A DNA stretch of 44,765 bases, from contig JBKQIY010000037.1 in the NCBI GenBank assembly GCA_052148155.1, positions 1 to 44,765 of the forward strand, written 5' to 3'. The notes beneath the pieces are model-generated. The model made no database searches. It was not told the origin of the DNA and worked only from the letters and a program-made list of their open reading frames with translations. Shown here in pieces: positions 34,262-41,579 of the stretch (positions are counted from its first letter, which is position 1; each line of letters starts with the position of its first letter). This DNA comes from JBBQER01 sp052148155 (GTDB lineage: Bacteria > Actinomycetota > Acidimicrobiia > IMCC26256 > PALSA-610). The position numbers were made by a program, and so were the translations under genes.

Positions 34262-34705
34262 ATGAATCTGGAAGTTGTCGTGATTCCTGTCTCCGATATA
34301 GACCGGGCGAAGGACTTCTACGAGACGTTGGGTTGGCGTCTTGACGCCGACGTCGTCGACGATCCGTTCCGCTTGGTGCAGATGACGCCGCCAGGTTCGA
34401 ACTGCTCGGTCCAGTTCGGCACAGGTCTCACGACTGCGCCGCCCGGCTCGGCCCAGGCTTTGTACCTCGTCGTCGGCGACATCGAAGCGACGCGCGACGA
34501 GCTGCTGGGTCACGGCGTCGACGTGAGCCCGGCGTTCCACTGTGCAACGGGATTTGCCTGCCGGTTTGGGGGTGCTGACACCAAGGGACGGGTGGCCGGA
34601 CCCGAGCCGCAGCGTCGCAGCTATGCGTCGTTCGCGTCGTTCCGCGATCCCGATGGCAACGGATGGCTCCTGCAAGAGATCACGACCAGGCTTCCCGGAC
34701 GCTAA
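34262..34705 (+). CDS. VOC-family protein
   Basis: A 147-residue glyoxalase/bleomycin-resistance fold protein: MNLEVVVIPVSDIDRAKDFY, then ETLGWRLDAD, and a second module QALYLVVGDIEATRDELLGH ending FRDPDGNGWLLQEITTR. The final glutamate (LLQE) is kept; the first metal-ligand position (VVVIPV) has no histidine, so metal binding may be incomplete. GTG 34256 is an alternative start two codons upstream, after a GAGGAG at 34240-34245. The gene is followed by a short broken gene that usually accompanies such proteins. Confidence 0.85.
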   Translation: MNLEVVVIPVSDIDRAKDFYETLGWRLDADVVDDPFRLVQMTPPGSNCSVQFGTGLTTAPPGSAQALYLVVGDIEATRDELLGHGVDVSPAFHCATGFACRFGGADTKGRVAGPEPQRRSYASFASFRDPDGNGWLLQEITTRLPGR

Positions 34706-34745
34706 CCGCGCGGCGAACCAGAACCGAAGAGAGGAGGATTCCCTC

Positions 34746-34945
34746 ATGGATGTAGAGACGTTGGCACAGCTTCTGCACGAGACGGCCGAGCATTACGACG
34801 CTTCGACAAGCGGGCGCCGAAGCACGATTGGTGGGATTGGTACGCCCCTTACCTCGACGCGCGCGAGCACGGAAGTTCACCCGAAGAAGCGTCGCGCTCG
34901 GCCGACCGGTATATGGAAGCGGTTCGCCATGTCGTCCCCACCTGA
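34746..34945 (+). pseudogene. Small conserved protein with single-base frameshift
   Basis: After a GAGGAGGATT ribosome binding site, the frame from ATG 34746 reads MDVETLAQLLHETAEHYDA and then turns to nonsense. The next frame, one base off from about 34802, reads FDKRAPKHDWWDWYAPYLDA followed by REHGSSPEEASRSADRY and stops at TGA 34943-34945. Together they make a typical 66-residue conserved actinobacterial protein of unknown function. A one-base loss in GACGCTTCGAC explains the break. Confidence 0.8.
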
Positions 34946-35003
34946 GATGCAGAGCGTGGCGGCCCCGGCCGATCCAAACCACTACAGCTCCGACCGGAAC
35001 AAG

Positions 35004-35195
35004 ATGGAGACGATCTTGATCGCGACGGGCAGCTCACCCACGTCCGCTGACACAATCCAGTCGGCGCCCGGGTTGGTCGCAGATCACGGGTCGGGGGTGA
35101 TCATGGGGGCCGGCTCTCAGGAGATACTGCCTGTTCGGAGTCGTGCGAAGCTGACCTCATCGTCGTGGGTCTACGCCGGCGCGGAGCCGTTGTGA
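35004..35195 (+). pseudogene. Degraded N-terminus of a universal stress protein
   Basis: From ATG 35004: METILIATGSSPTSADTIQS and then LVADHGSGVI resemble the UspA start (ILIATDGSPxSxxAxxxALxLAxxHGxxV), with the usual aspartate-glycine changed to glycine-serine, and the remaining 40 residues show no Usp structure. No ATP-binding C-terminal motif follows. An intact UspA is at 36496. Confidence 0.5.
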
Positions 35196-35304
35196 GCGCG
35201 GTTCGTGGCAGCGTCTCGCCTGCCGCGCCGGAGGCGTCGACGCGTCCCGTACTCGCCGGACGCGGCACATCTCACCGCAACGCGGCGCGCGCGTCGTTGT
35301 TCTC

Positions 35305-35814
35305 GTGAGCCTGAGTCGCCGAATGGTCAGCGGTGCGCTGGCCGGCGCGGCAGGCACTGCGGCGATGGACATCGTGCTGTACGGGCGGTATCACCGTGAG
35401 GGCGGCAAGGATTCGTTTTGGCGGTGGGAATTCGCGGGTTGCGTGACGAGCTGGGACGAGGCGTCTGCCCCGGGGCAGGTCGGAGAGAAGCTTGAGAGAT
35501 TGGTCACGGGGCGGCCAGCGCCCGACCGCTGGGCCCGGACCACGACGAACGTCGTGCATTGGACCACCGGTATTGGTTGGGGTCTCCAGTACGGCGCGCT
35601 GGCCGGCAACACATCTCGCGACGCGTGGATCCGTGCGGTCGCGCTCGGCCCGTCGGCGTGGCTGTCGAGCTACGTGATTCTTCCGTGGGCGAAGGTGTAC
35701 AAGCCGATCTGGGAGTACGACGCGATGACCCTTGGAAAGGACCTGTCTGCCCATCTCGTGTTCGGCACCGCAACGAGCGCCGTGTTCGCGGCCGTCACCC
35801 GAGACGAACGATGA
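35305..35814 (+). CDS. Hypothetical membrane-associated protein
   Basis: A 169-residue protein. Two or three hydrophobic segments: MVSGALAGAAGTAAMDIVLY near the start, TGIGWGLQYGALAG in the middle, and SAWLSSYVILPWAKVYKP followed by HLVFGTATSAVFAAV at the end. The Gly/Ala-rich start followed by YGRYHREGG resembles small DUF1440-like membrane proteins, not certain. GTG 35305 has no ribosome binding site. It lies among stress genes in the same direction. Confidence 0.65.
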   Translation: MSLSRRMVSGALAGAAGTAAMDIVLYGRYHREGGKDSFWRWEFAGCVTSWDEASAPGQVGEKLERLVTGRPAPDRWARTTTNVVHWTTGIGWGLQYGALAGNTSRDAWIRAVALGPSAWLSSYVILPWAKVYKPIWEYDAMTLGKDLSAHLVFGTATSAVFAAVTRDER

Positions 35815-35885
35815 GCGCGTCGTCTACGCGGTGATCCCGAATTTCGACGGTTCTTGTCGTGGCGCCGACCGAGGAGACACGAGCC

Positions 35886-36494
35886 ATGGAGTACCTCGTC
35901 ATGATGACGACGCACGTCCCGGATGGAACATCTCAGACGACGGTAGATGACGTTCGAGCCCACGAGGCGGCCCGCTCGCGTGAGCTCGCGGCGCAGGGTC
36001 ACCTGCTTCGGCTCTGGCGTCCTCCACTGGCACCGGGCGAGTGGCGCACGCTCGGGCTCTTCGCGGCCAGCACGGCCGGCGAGCTCGAGGACACGCTCGC
36101 CTCGATGCCCCTACACGTCTGGCGCACCGATGAGGTCACACCGCTCTCACCACATCTGAACGACCCAGCCCGTCCTCGACATCCGGGCGCAGTCCCTGAG
36201 TTCCTCATCAGTTACACAATCGCGGTGCCGGACGGCACGCCCGCCGATGTTGTGGAGGACCTGAAGATGCGCGAGGCGGCGCGAGTTCGCGAGTTGGCCG
36301 AGGAGGGACGCGTCCTGCGTCTGTGGAGACCGCCGGCCGCGCCGGGTGAGTGGCGTGGGTTGGGTCTGTGGCGCGCGGGTGATGCAGCTGAGCTGAGCGC
36401 AGCCGTGGCGTCGCTGCCCCTGTTCGACTGGTTCACGGTAGAGGTCACGCCACTCTCGCCGCATCCCAGCGATCCGGCACGAGTCAGGAACTGA
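35886..36494 (+). CDS. Tandem muconolactone-isomerase-like (MIase) protein
   Basis: A 202-residue protein made of two copies of a domain of about 95 residues. Repeated elements include (H/M)REAAR-type helix, RELAAQGHLLRLWRPPLAPG in copy 1 against RELAEEGRVLRLWRPPAAPG in copy 2, and VTPLSPH ending each copy. Muconolactone delta-isomerases are single 90-residue ferredoxin-fold domains that assemble as decamers, so this is an internal duplication. No other beta-ketoadipate gene is near; function is open. GAGGAG ribosome binding site upstream; the UspA gene starts two bases after its stop codon begins. Confidence 0.82.
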   Translation: MEYLVMMTTHVPDGTSQTTVDDVRAHEAARSRELAAQGHLLRLWRPPLAPGEWRTLGLFAASTAGELEDTLASMPLHVWRTDEVTPLSPHLNDPARPRHPGAVPEFLISYTIAVPDGTPADVVEDLKMREAARVRELAEEGRVLRLWRPPAAPGEWRGLGLWRAGDAAELSAAVASLPLFDWFTVEVTPLSPHPSDPARVRN

Positions 36495-36495
36495 A

Positions 36496-36963
36496 GTGCA
36501 TGTTCTTGTCGCCACTGATCGATCGGAGCTCGCGCTGAACGTTGCTGAGCGCGGGATCTCGCTGCTCAGCTCGCCCGAACACGTGACCGTCCTCACCGTC
36601 ATTACGAGCGGACCGATCGTGCTCGACGAGGAGTGGGAAGAATCATTCTCGCCGCTCGACGAGCGGGACCGGCGATGGCAAGCGCAGATCGGCGACGCTG
36701 ACGCTGCGCTCGAGCGCACAGCCGCCCTGTTCGCCGACACGCGCGTCGACCGACGCATCGAAGGCGGCGACGCTGGCCGAACGATATGCGACGTTGCACG
36801 CGAATTGGGCGTGGACGCGATCGTTGTCGGCTCGCACACGCGCCGCGGTCTCGCGCGATTCCGACTCGGCTCGGTCAGCGAGCATGTCGTTCGTCACGCT
36901 CCATGCCCCGTGCTCATCGTCCCGGCAGCCTCACGAGCGTCCGAACGACCGGCCCAGCCGTAA
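36496..36963 (+). CDS. Universal stress protein (UspA family)
   Basis: A 155-residue protein: HVLVATDRSELALNVAERGI at the start and ICDVARELGVDAIVVGSHTR then GLARFRLGSVSEHVVRHAPC and PVLIVP at the end. The ATP-binding pattern G-x2-x-G-x9-G-S is present (GSHTRRGLARFRLGS). GTG 36496 directly follows the stop of the MIase-like gene, so the two are co-translated. Confidence 0.9.
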   Translation: MHVLVATDRSELALNVAERGISLLSSPEHVTVLTVITSGPIVLDEEWEESFSPLDERDRRWQAQIGDADAALERTAALFADTRVDRRIEGGDAGRTICDVARELGVDAIVVGSHTRRGLARFRLGSVSEHVVRHAPCPVLIVPAASRASERPAQP

Positions 36964-37309
36964 ACGAGCGTGGCGAATCTCCACGAGGCTGAACGCAGCC
37001 TCGCATGCGGCGCAGCCATGCTTCTGGACGAACTGATCGCGTCGACCATCCAAGGTCTCAACGCGCTAATCGAATCAACCCCGCGATCACCCGATCAGTC
37101 CACCGAGCTCAAACGCGGCCGGCGGAATCCAGCGAACCGCGTCACCGAAGCGCCGATCAGCCACGGTCGCGTCTCGCTGCCGATCTTGAATCCGCCACCG
37201 GATTCGGAGCGCGCGTTTGGGGACCCTAAAGGCCGATCCCCCTCGACGAACCGACGTGGTTGACTGAAGGCTTCAGACCCCGTCGTAAGCGGGGCATGAG
37301 CCCCAACGA
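36964..37309. other. 346-bp stretch with two hairpins
   Basis: A plus-strand frame at 36970-37263 (MANLHEAERSLACGAAMLLD) starts five bases after the UspA stop, but its second half is not protein-like. Near 37264-37300 there are two small perfect hairpins, CTGAAG-g-CTTCAG and GGGGC-atga-GCCCC, just upstream of the next VOC gene. They have no T run, so they may be an attenuator or processing site rather than a terminator. Confidence 0.35.
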
Positions 37310-37777
37310 ATGGAAGTGCCAGTGGCCGAACCCACGCCGCCCGTAGAGCGAATGGTAGTGGCTCACTTCATCGTCTCCGATGACGTCGAGCGCTCCCGGC
37401 GCTTTTATACCGATGTACTCGGCGGCACGGTGGTCTTCGGCCCAGAGCCGACCAATGTCGCACTCGCAAACAGCTTCATCATCATCAACGGCGGCGGAGG
37501 CCCCACCGACGACAAGCCCACGGTCACCCTTGAGACGCCAAGCGACCCCGACCGGGTCAGCAGCTTCCTCAATATTCGGGTCGCAGACATCCACGCCGTG
37601 TACGCCGAATGGAGCGCCCGGGGCGCGCAGTTCCTCACGCCGCCGAAGCAGCACCGGTACGAGATCCGTTGCTACATCCGAGATCCCGACGGTTACATCA
37701 TCGAGGTCGGGCAAACTACCGACCCACAGGGAGACTGGTGGCCCGCCGACTGGCCACCGATTAGGTCCGGCGTGTGA
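37310..37777 (+). CDS. VOC-family protein
   Basis: A 155-residue glyoxalase/dioxygenase-fold protein. The first metal ligand is in VVAHFIVSDDVERSRRFYTD, followed by VLGGTVVFGPEPTNVALANS, and the second module has FLNIRVADIHAVYAEWSARG and IRDPDGYIIEVGQ with the conserved glutamate. Metal ligands appear complete. The start may be ATG 37310 or GTG 37322 (MAEPTPP). Last gene before the att-proximal module. Confidence 0.87.
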   Translation: MEVPVAEPTPPVERMVVAHFIVSDDVERSRRFYTDVLGGTVVFGPEPTNVALANSFIIINGGGGPTDDKPTVTLETPSDPDRVSSFLNIRVADIHAVYAEWSARGAQFLTPPKQHRYEIRCYIRDPDGYIIEVGQTTDPQGDWWPADWPPIRSGV

Positions 37778-37902
37778 GTACCGCCCTGACGTCGCGTCGT
37801 CTCGGCCCTGATTTCGGGCCCGGCACATGACCGGAACTCCGAGCGTGCAGGGACGACCAACACCGACGGCCAAGGGACCGCCGACCTATATCATGCTGAC
37901 AT

Positions 37903-38352
37903 ATGGAACCCGCTCGAGAGGCCCCAGACGGAGTAAACGAAGCTCGCCAGACACTGATCGACGCCGAGACTGAATACCGAAGGGCCCTCACCGAGGACTA
38001 CATCACCAGGCTCATCCGCGACGATGCGATCGTGGAAGCGCACCGAACAGGATTGTCGTCGCGAGAGATCAGCGAGATCGTCGGCGACATGGGTCAGCCC
38101 AACGTCGTGAGAGCCCGACGGCGTGCGGCCACCCGACGCGAGGTCATCCCGGGCGGCTTGCTATCGCCCGCCGACGCCGTCCGCTCTTCGGGGCTTCCTC
38201 TTCGCGAGTTCGTCGCCGCGGTCCGCGAGGGACGCATCACCCCGGTCCCGCTCGGAGGTGGGGTGCGAGCATTCAAGCCCGAGGACGCCGCAGCGCTCGG
38301 CATCCCGACAGCTAAGAAACCTCGCAGCCGAGCGCGCACCGCGACGGAATGA
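37903..38352 (+). CDS. Double-HTH, excisionase-like DNA-binding protein
   Basis: A 149-residue protein. An N-terminal helix (EARQTLIDAETEYRRALTED) leads to an HTH, AHRTGLSSREISEIVGDMGQ, with NVVRARRRA. From about residue 85 a second AlpA/MerR-like domain, LLSPADAVRSSGLPLREFVA then AVREGRITPVPLGGGVRAFK, has the helix-turn-helix plus wing seen in excisionases and phage-type adaptors. Its TGA overlaps the next gene by four bases. The C-terminal two-thirds recur at 25065. Its place just inside a tRNA-derived att site suggests a recombination directionality or control role, which is inference. Confidence 0.65.
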   Translation: MEPAREAPDGVNEARQTLIDAETEYRRALTEDYITRLIRDDAIVEAHRTGLSSREISEIVGDMGQPNVVRARRRAATRREVIPGGLLSPADAVRSSGLPLREFVAAVREGRITPVPLGGGVRAFKPEDAAALGIPTAKKPRSRARTATE

Positions 38353-38734
38353 CCGAAGGCGGTCGCGTCGAGTTCACGCTGGACGAGCTCGTCGCAATCA
38401 TCGAAGGCATCATGCGCGTCGCCGACGAATTGCTCGGAGTCGGCGACGAGGTCAACGCGTTCCTCTTGGACCAGGTGGCGAACCAGCTGCTGACCGCGCG
38501 TTCGGAGCTGACTGACTTCGGCGATCACGGCGACGCGAACATTCTTTCGCACGCAACCGTGACCGACCTTCAGCAGCGCTTCGCGGAATTCTCGCGGACT
38601 AAACGCAGACTCGAGCCCAGCGGGAGTTCCGGACCGGAACTCACGCATGGCGCGTGACCTGCCGTTTCACGAGTGGACCTGATCGCGCAGCTTTCGAACC
38701 CGGCGCTCCTCGGCGCGATACCGCGCGCGACCAG
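38141..38734 (+). repeat. Att-proximal module, copy 2
   Basis: About 590 bp matching 25065-25646 in the same orientation. It covers the 3' two-thirds of the double-HTH gene, the whole small helical gene and about 80 bp beyond, where a short shared frame starting GTG (VDLIAQLSNPALLGAI in this copy) ends quickly in both. The unique 5' part of the DNA-binding gene lies outside the repeat. Confidence 0.85.
38349..38657 (+). CDS. Small helical protein coupled to the DNA-binding gene
   Basis: A 102-residue acidic protein: MTEGGRVEFTLDELVAIIEG then IMRVADELLGVGDEVNAFLL and LDQVANQLLTARSEL, continuous amphipathic helices likely to form a coiled-coil or bundle; the C-terminus is polar. No family recognised. 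The ATGA overlap with the upstream gene and the parallel copy at 25267 show that the pair moves as a unit. A toxin-antitoxin-like or accessory-factor role is possible but unproven. Confidence 0.6.
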   Translation: MTEGGRVEFTLDELVAIIEGIMRVADELLGVGDEVNAFLLDQVANQLLTARSELTDFGDHGDANILSHATVTDLQQRFAEFSRTKRRLEPSGSSGPELTHGA

Positions 38735-38811
38735 GTAACGCCTCGAATCCAGACGCGTTGCGAGGCCCATCGCACGCGGTCGTCCCTGTCTGACTTCTCG
38801 AAGGTCGCGGG

Positions 38812-39654
38812 CTACGCCTGGGCCGTAACCACCCAAGCCGCGGCCCCGAGGCGGATCCCGACCCCTTCTTCGTACCGATCGACGAGCTCGGCATGCACGG
38901 TTCCGAGCACCTCATCGCGCGCGCTCGGGTCGACGAGACCGAGGAGACCCCGGGGCATACCCATCCCGAGGAGAAAGTCGACCGAATCGTCGAGGCTGCC
39001 GCCGCCTCCGACGACGATCGTGGGGTTGTGCGAGACGCACTCCACTTGGTCGAACCCGGCGGCACCGAGCAGCGTTGTGATCTCGTCGGGTTCGCAAAGC
39101 GCGAACATGCCTGGCCCCCGGGCCTGCCCACCGAATTCGGGGAGCTCGACGTGTCGGCTGACCGCATCGCCGATCAGCATCAGCCACTCGTTCGCGTGGA
39201 GACCCTGCCAAGCGGTGAACGCGGCACGGCCGCCGGCCCGGAGCGAGCGTCGGATGTTGGTGAACGCCCGCCCAGGGTCGTCGAAGAACATCAATCCGAA
39301 CTGGCTGATGATGAGATCGAAGGTGCCGGGGGCGAAGTCGTGAGTTTGTGCATCAGCGATCACAAACTCCGCGTTGGCGAGTGTCGCGGCCTGAGCTCGG
39401 CGCCGTGCCAACGCCACGAGTGGCTGCGACAGGTCGACGCCGACGACGCGTTCGGCACTGGCGGCCGCGGCAAGCGTCGTCGCGCCCGACCCGCAGCCGA
39501 CGTCGAGCACGACCCGGTCCTCCGTGGGCTCGGCCCGTTCTAGAAGCGCTCGGGTGAAGGGTTCGAGCTGGCGGTCGTACCGGTCGGCATGATCGACGAA
39601 GTGCTCCGATTCGGGTCCGTTCCAGGCCTCCGCTTGTCGTTCGTTTGCTCGCAT
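38812..39654 (-). CDS. SAM-dependent methyltransferase
   Basis: A 280-residue class I methyltransferase: RVVLDVGCGSGATTLAAAAS is motif I (about residue 40), VVGVDLSQPLVALARRRAQA motif post I, and FVIADAQTHDFAPGTFDLII with SQFGLMFFDDP motifs II-III. The C-terminal part resembles ubiquinone/menaquinone-type or arsenite-like methyltransferases only generally; substrate unknown. ATG 39654 has GAGGAG three bases upstream, slightly close; ATG 39690 is an alternative. It sits in the cargo position between module copy 2 and the tRNA half at 39886, corresponding to the FAD oxidoreductase of copy 1. Confidence 0.85.
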   Translation of the reverse strand: MRANERQAEAWNGPESEHFVDHADRYDRQLEPFTRALLERAEPTEDRVVLDVGCGSGATTLAAAASAERVVGVDLSQPLVALARRRAQAATLANAEFVIADAQTHDFAPGTFDLIISQFGLMFFDDPGRAFTNIRRSLRAGGRAAFTAWQGLHANEWLMLIGDAVSRHVELPEFGGQARGPGMFALCEPDEITTLLGAAGFDQVECVSHNPTIVVGGGGSLDDSVDFLLGMGMPRGLLGLVDPSARDEVLGTVHAELVDRYEEGVGIRLGAAAWVVTAQA

Positions 39655-39850
39655 TGGCTCCTCGCCGCTGTTCTTTCTGCGCCGCATCATGTCACCACCG
39701 ACGATGTGAAGGCCCGCGGTTCCGAGCGGAATGCGCGCCTCCACAACGCGACTCCGGCCACCGCCGAGCGGACGTCCTGGAAGTGCGTTTCGGGACACGC
39801 GCACGCAAGGTTCGAAACGACGTCGACAACGGTCGTGCCTCAAACGCTGA

Positions 39851-39869
39851 AGGTTCGAAAGACGAACCT
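39851..39869 (-). terminator. Hairpin downstream of the tRNA-Ala 3' half
   Basis: AGGTTCG-n5-CGAACCT forms a perfect 7-bp stem just past the tRNA 3' end (minus-strand direction). A weaker version lies at 27067-27088 after the other copy. There is no T run, so it may be a processing or termination relic carried with the tRNA tail. Confidence 0.35.
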
Positions 39870-39885
39870 CAGCTCTCGGGTAAGT

Positions 39886-39928
39886 GGAGGTGATGGGACT
39901 TGAACCCACGACTTCTACGTTGCGAACG
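39886..39928 (-). tRNA. 3' half of tRNA-Ala(CGC), att-like (right)
   Basis: On the minus strand from 39926: anticodon loop TTCGCAA, strand CGTAG, variable AAGTC, T arm GTGGG-TTCAAGT-CCCAT, acceptor CACCTCC and discriminator A. The matching 5' half is missing: upstream (39929 onward) reads GCAAAACCGGTGG, which does not pair with the anticodon strand beyond a few bases. It is a direct copy of 27103-27145 with one mismatch. The break at the anticodon loop is typical of tyrosine-recombinase crossover sites. Confidence 0.7.
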
Positions 39929-40320
39929 CAAAACCGGTGGTCAACGGCGGATCACAGCGAACAGTTTCCGCAGGTCACAGCGTTTCGCGGATAACAGCGA
40001 ACACGCCTGAACGACTGCGTCCGCGCGATAGACGCGCGATGACACCTGCGTCACGTTCGTATTCGGAGACGCTCCGCGCATTCCCTGGACCAGATCGTCG
40101 GCATCGATCTCTGTAGGCCGGCCAGCCGACGCGAAGCGATCGCCCACACCAACTCAGGCTGCAACTTCCTCCTTCGGTAGCGAGATGATTCTCCCTCAGT
40201 CCGACGCTGCCCTACTCGCCTCCAACAACCCGAGACAACACGAATCGCCACGCCAGCGTCAGGCAACGTCTCCAGACGAGACGAGCAGATCACTGGCAGT
40301 TATGGCGTGCCCGGAGGCAG
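39929..40320. other. Att-flanking stretch with short repeats
   Basis: Directly beside the tRNA half are three short direct repeats: ATCACAGCGAACA (39951-39963), GTCACAGCG (39974-39982) and ATAACAGCGAACA (39991-40003). They look like arm-type integrase or excisionase binding sites. The remaining 300 bp contain no recognised gene. Confidence 0.45.
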
Positions 40321-40655
40321 TCACGAGCGGTCGGGCGGCGGACAATCGCTGCGCCAAAGCGTGAGGAGGTGCGCGGCGATCGGCCTGGGCAGGTACGAGT
40401 GCCCTTCCGGGGACTCCACGAGATCCTTCTCGTCGACGCTGTCGACCGCAGACACATCAACCGGGCCGCCGGTGGTGTTGATGGTCTTGACGAACCATTC
40501 CATCTCGAACTCATTGAGGCACAGAAAGCAGCCAGCCTGTTCGGGAGCCGAGTTCCCGCGATGCCGCGAGCTGCGCCCATGCGCCGTCAATCCAATCCAT
40601 GAGCTTGGATCGACTCGCGATTGAGCGACGAGGTCACATGGAAGAGGCGACTCAC
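40321..40655 (-). pseudogene. Broken gene for an ART-fold-like conserved hypothetical protein
   Basis: From GTG 40655 the minus strand reads VSRLFHVTSSLNRESIQAHG then LD and a stop. A second frame continues RMGAARGIAGTRLP. A third continues EQAGCFLCLNEFEMEWFVKT and VDVSAVDSVDEKDLVESPEG to TGA at 40321. Joined, they form one protein of about 110 residues whose start (LFHVTSSxNRxSIxxHGL) resembles RNA 2'-phosphotransferase/ADP-ribosyl-type folds. Two frameshifts are needed. GGAGGG lies 11 bases before the GTG. Confidence 0.7.
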
Positions 40656-40755
40656 GAGTCCAGTATCCCTCCAGCCGTCGGCGCGGATCGTTCTGTTCAG
40701 CCCGCCGAGACGAGACGGCGTCGCCGTCTGCGAATGACCGCAAACGGGCTCCAAG

Positions 40756-41466
40756 CTAGGCAGGGAACCTTTGAAACGTGACGGCGTACGCACAGCGCGC
40801 ACTCTCGCCTGCCGCGCGTGCGCTCTCTCGAAGCAACTGGTCCGGGTCGGAGGCGTCGTCGTCGAGCCCGTCGAGGTAGGCCCGGTGTTCACGCAGCGAC
40901 GCGACGCCCAGATCGAGGGTGTCGGTGACATCAACGAAGTGGGTAGGTGTCGAACTCGCCGCTACCCAGATTGAGCGCACTCCAGCCCAGCGATCGCCGA
41001 GATCGGGAAACAACCACCGGTTTGCTGCGTCGCGGGTAGCGTCGATCGCGCCGAGGCCGACGGCGCGGTGGTCAGCATGGTTCACCGGTCCACCCGGACC
41101 CCACCTCAGTTCGAAGTTCATCGTCACAACGATGTCTGGCCGCAACCGACGGATCGCGCCAACGATCGCGCGTCTCAGCTCGATCCCTTCAACGACTAGG
41201 CCGTCAGCCAATCCGAGAAACTCGACATGCTCGACGCCGACGATCGACGCGCCACGCCGCTCCTCTTCCTCACGCATCGGTCCGCACAACGCGGGATCGA
41301 CGCCGTCGATTCCAGCTTCCCCGCTCGTGGCAAGCACATAGGAAACACGCTTGCCGTCGCTGGTCCAGCGCGCGACCGCACTCGCGACTCCGTACTCCAA
41401 GTCGTCAGGATGAGCAACGATGGCAACCGCGTCCTGCCAATCGTCGGGAAACGGCTGCAGGCTCAC
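40756..41466 (-). CDS. PIG-L/LmbE-family zinc deacetylase
   Basis: A 236-residue PIG-L protein. The zinc motif AHPDDLEYG is at residues 18-26 and the second motif NHADHRAVG near 128; the central GEAGIDG and EEEERRGASIVG match the family. Members remove acetyl groups from N-acetylglucosamine-type substrates, for example in mycothiol or bacillithiol-like pathways; the actual substrate is not known here. GTG 41466 has no ribosome binding site. The first eight codons and upstream DNA are duplicated, inverted, at the window end. Confidence 0.9.
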   Translation of the reverse strand: MSLQPFPDDWQDAVAIVAHPDDLEYGVASAVARWTSDGKRVSYVLATSGEAGIDGVDPALCGPMREEEERRGASIVGVEHVEFLGLADGLVVEGIELRRAIVGAIRRLRPDIVVTMNFELRWGPGGPVNHADHRAVGLGAIDATRDAANRWLFPDLGDRWAGVRSIWVAASSTPTHFVDVTDTLDLGVASLREHRAYLDGLDDDASDPDQLLRESARAAGESARCAYAVTFQRFPA

Positions 41467-41558
41467 GTCGGCATGCTACGAGAACACACGAATCGCTCGC
41501 GGTGGCTTCAGTAGCGCAAGTCGGTGATGACCTGGGGCGCCCGATCGGCAGTTCGGTG
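41443..41558. repeat. Inverted repeat arm 1 (PIG-L 5' region)
   Basis: 116 bp equal to the reverse complement of 44650-44765 with two mismatches and no gaps. It covers the first eight codons of PIG-L and 92 bp upstream. Similarity stops abruptly at 41559. On the other side it may continue beyond the window end. Confidence 0.95.
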
Positions 41559-41579
41559 CTCGGGTCGTCGCTGTGCGCG

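Larger units (their letters stand above)
27103..39928. mobile_element. Putative integrated island bounded by tRNA-Ala 3' halves
   Basis: About 12.8 kb between direct repeats of a tRNA-Ala 3' half. Its right end carries an excisionase-like gene and a coupled small gene (37903-38657) plus a methyltransferase. The interior holds stress and small-molecule genes with several broken ones. No integrase, transposase or conjugation gene is visible, so it would be a degenerate or trans-mobilised element. The tRNA is on the minus strand, so the intact gene should lie to the right of the window if elements accreted serially. Confidence 0.5.
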
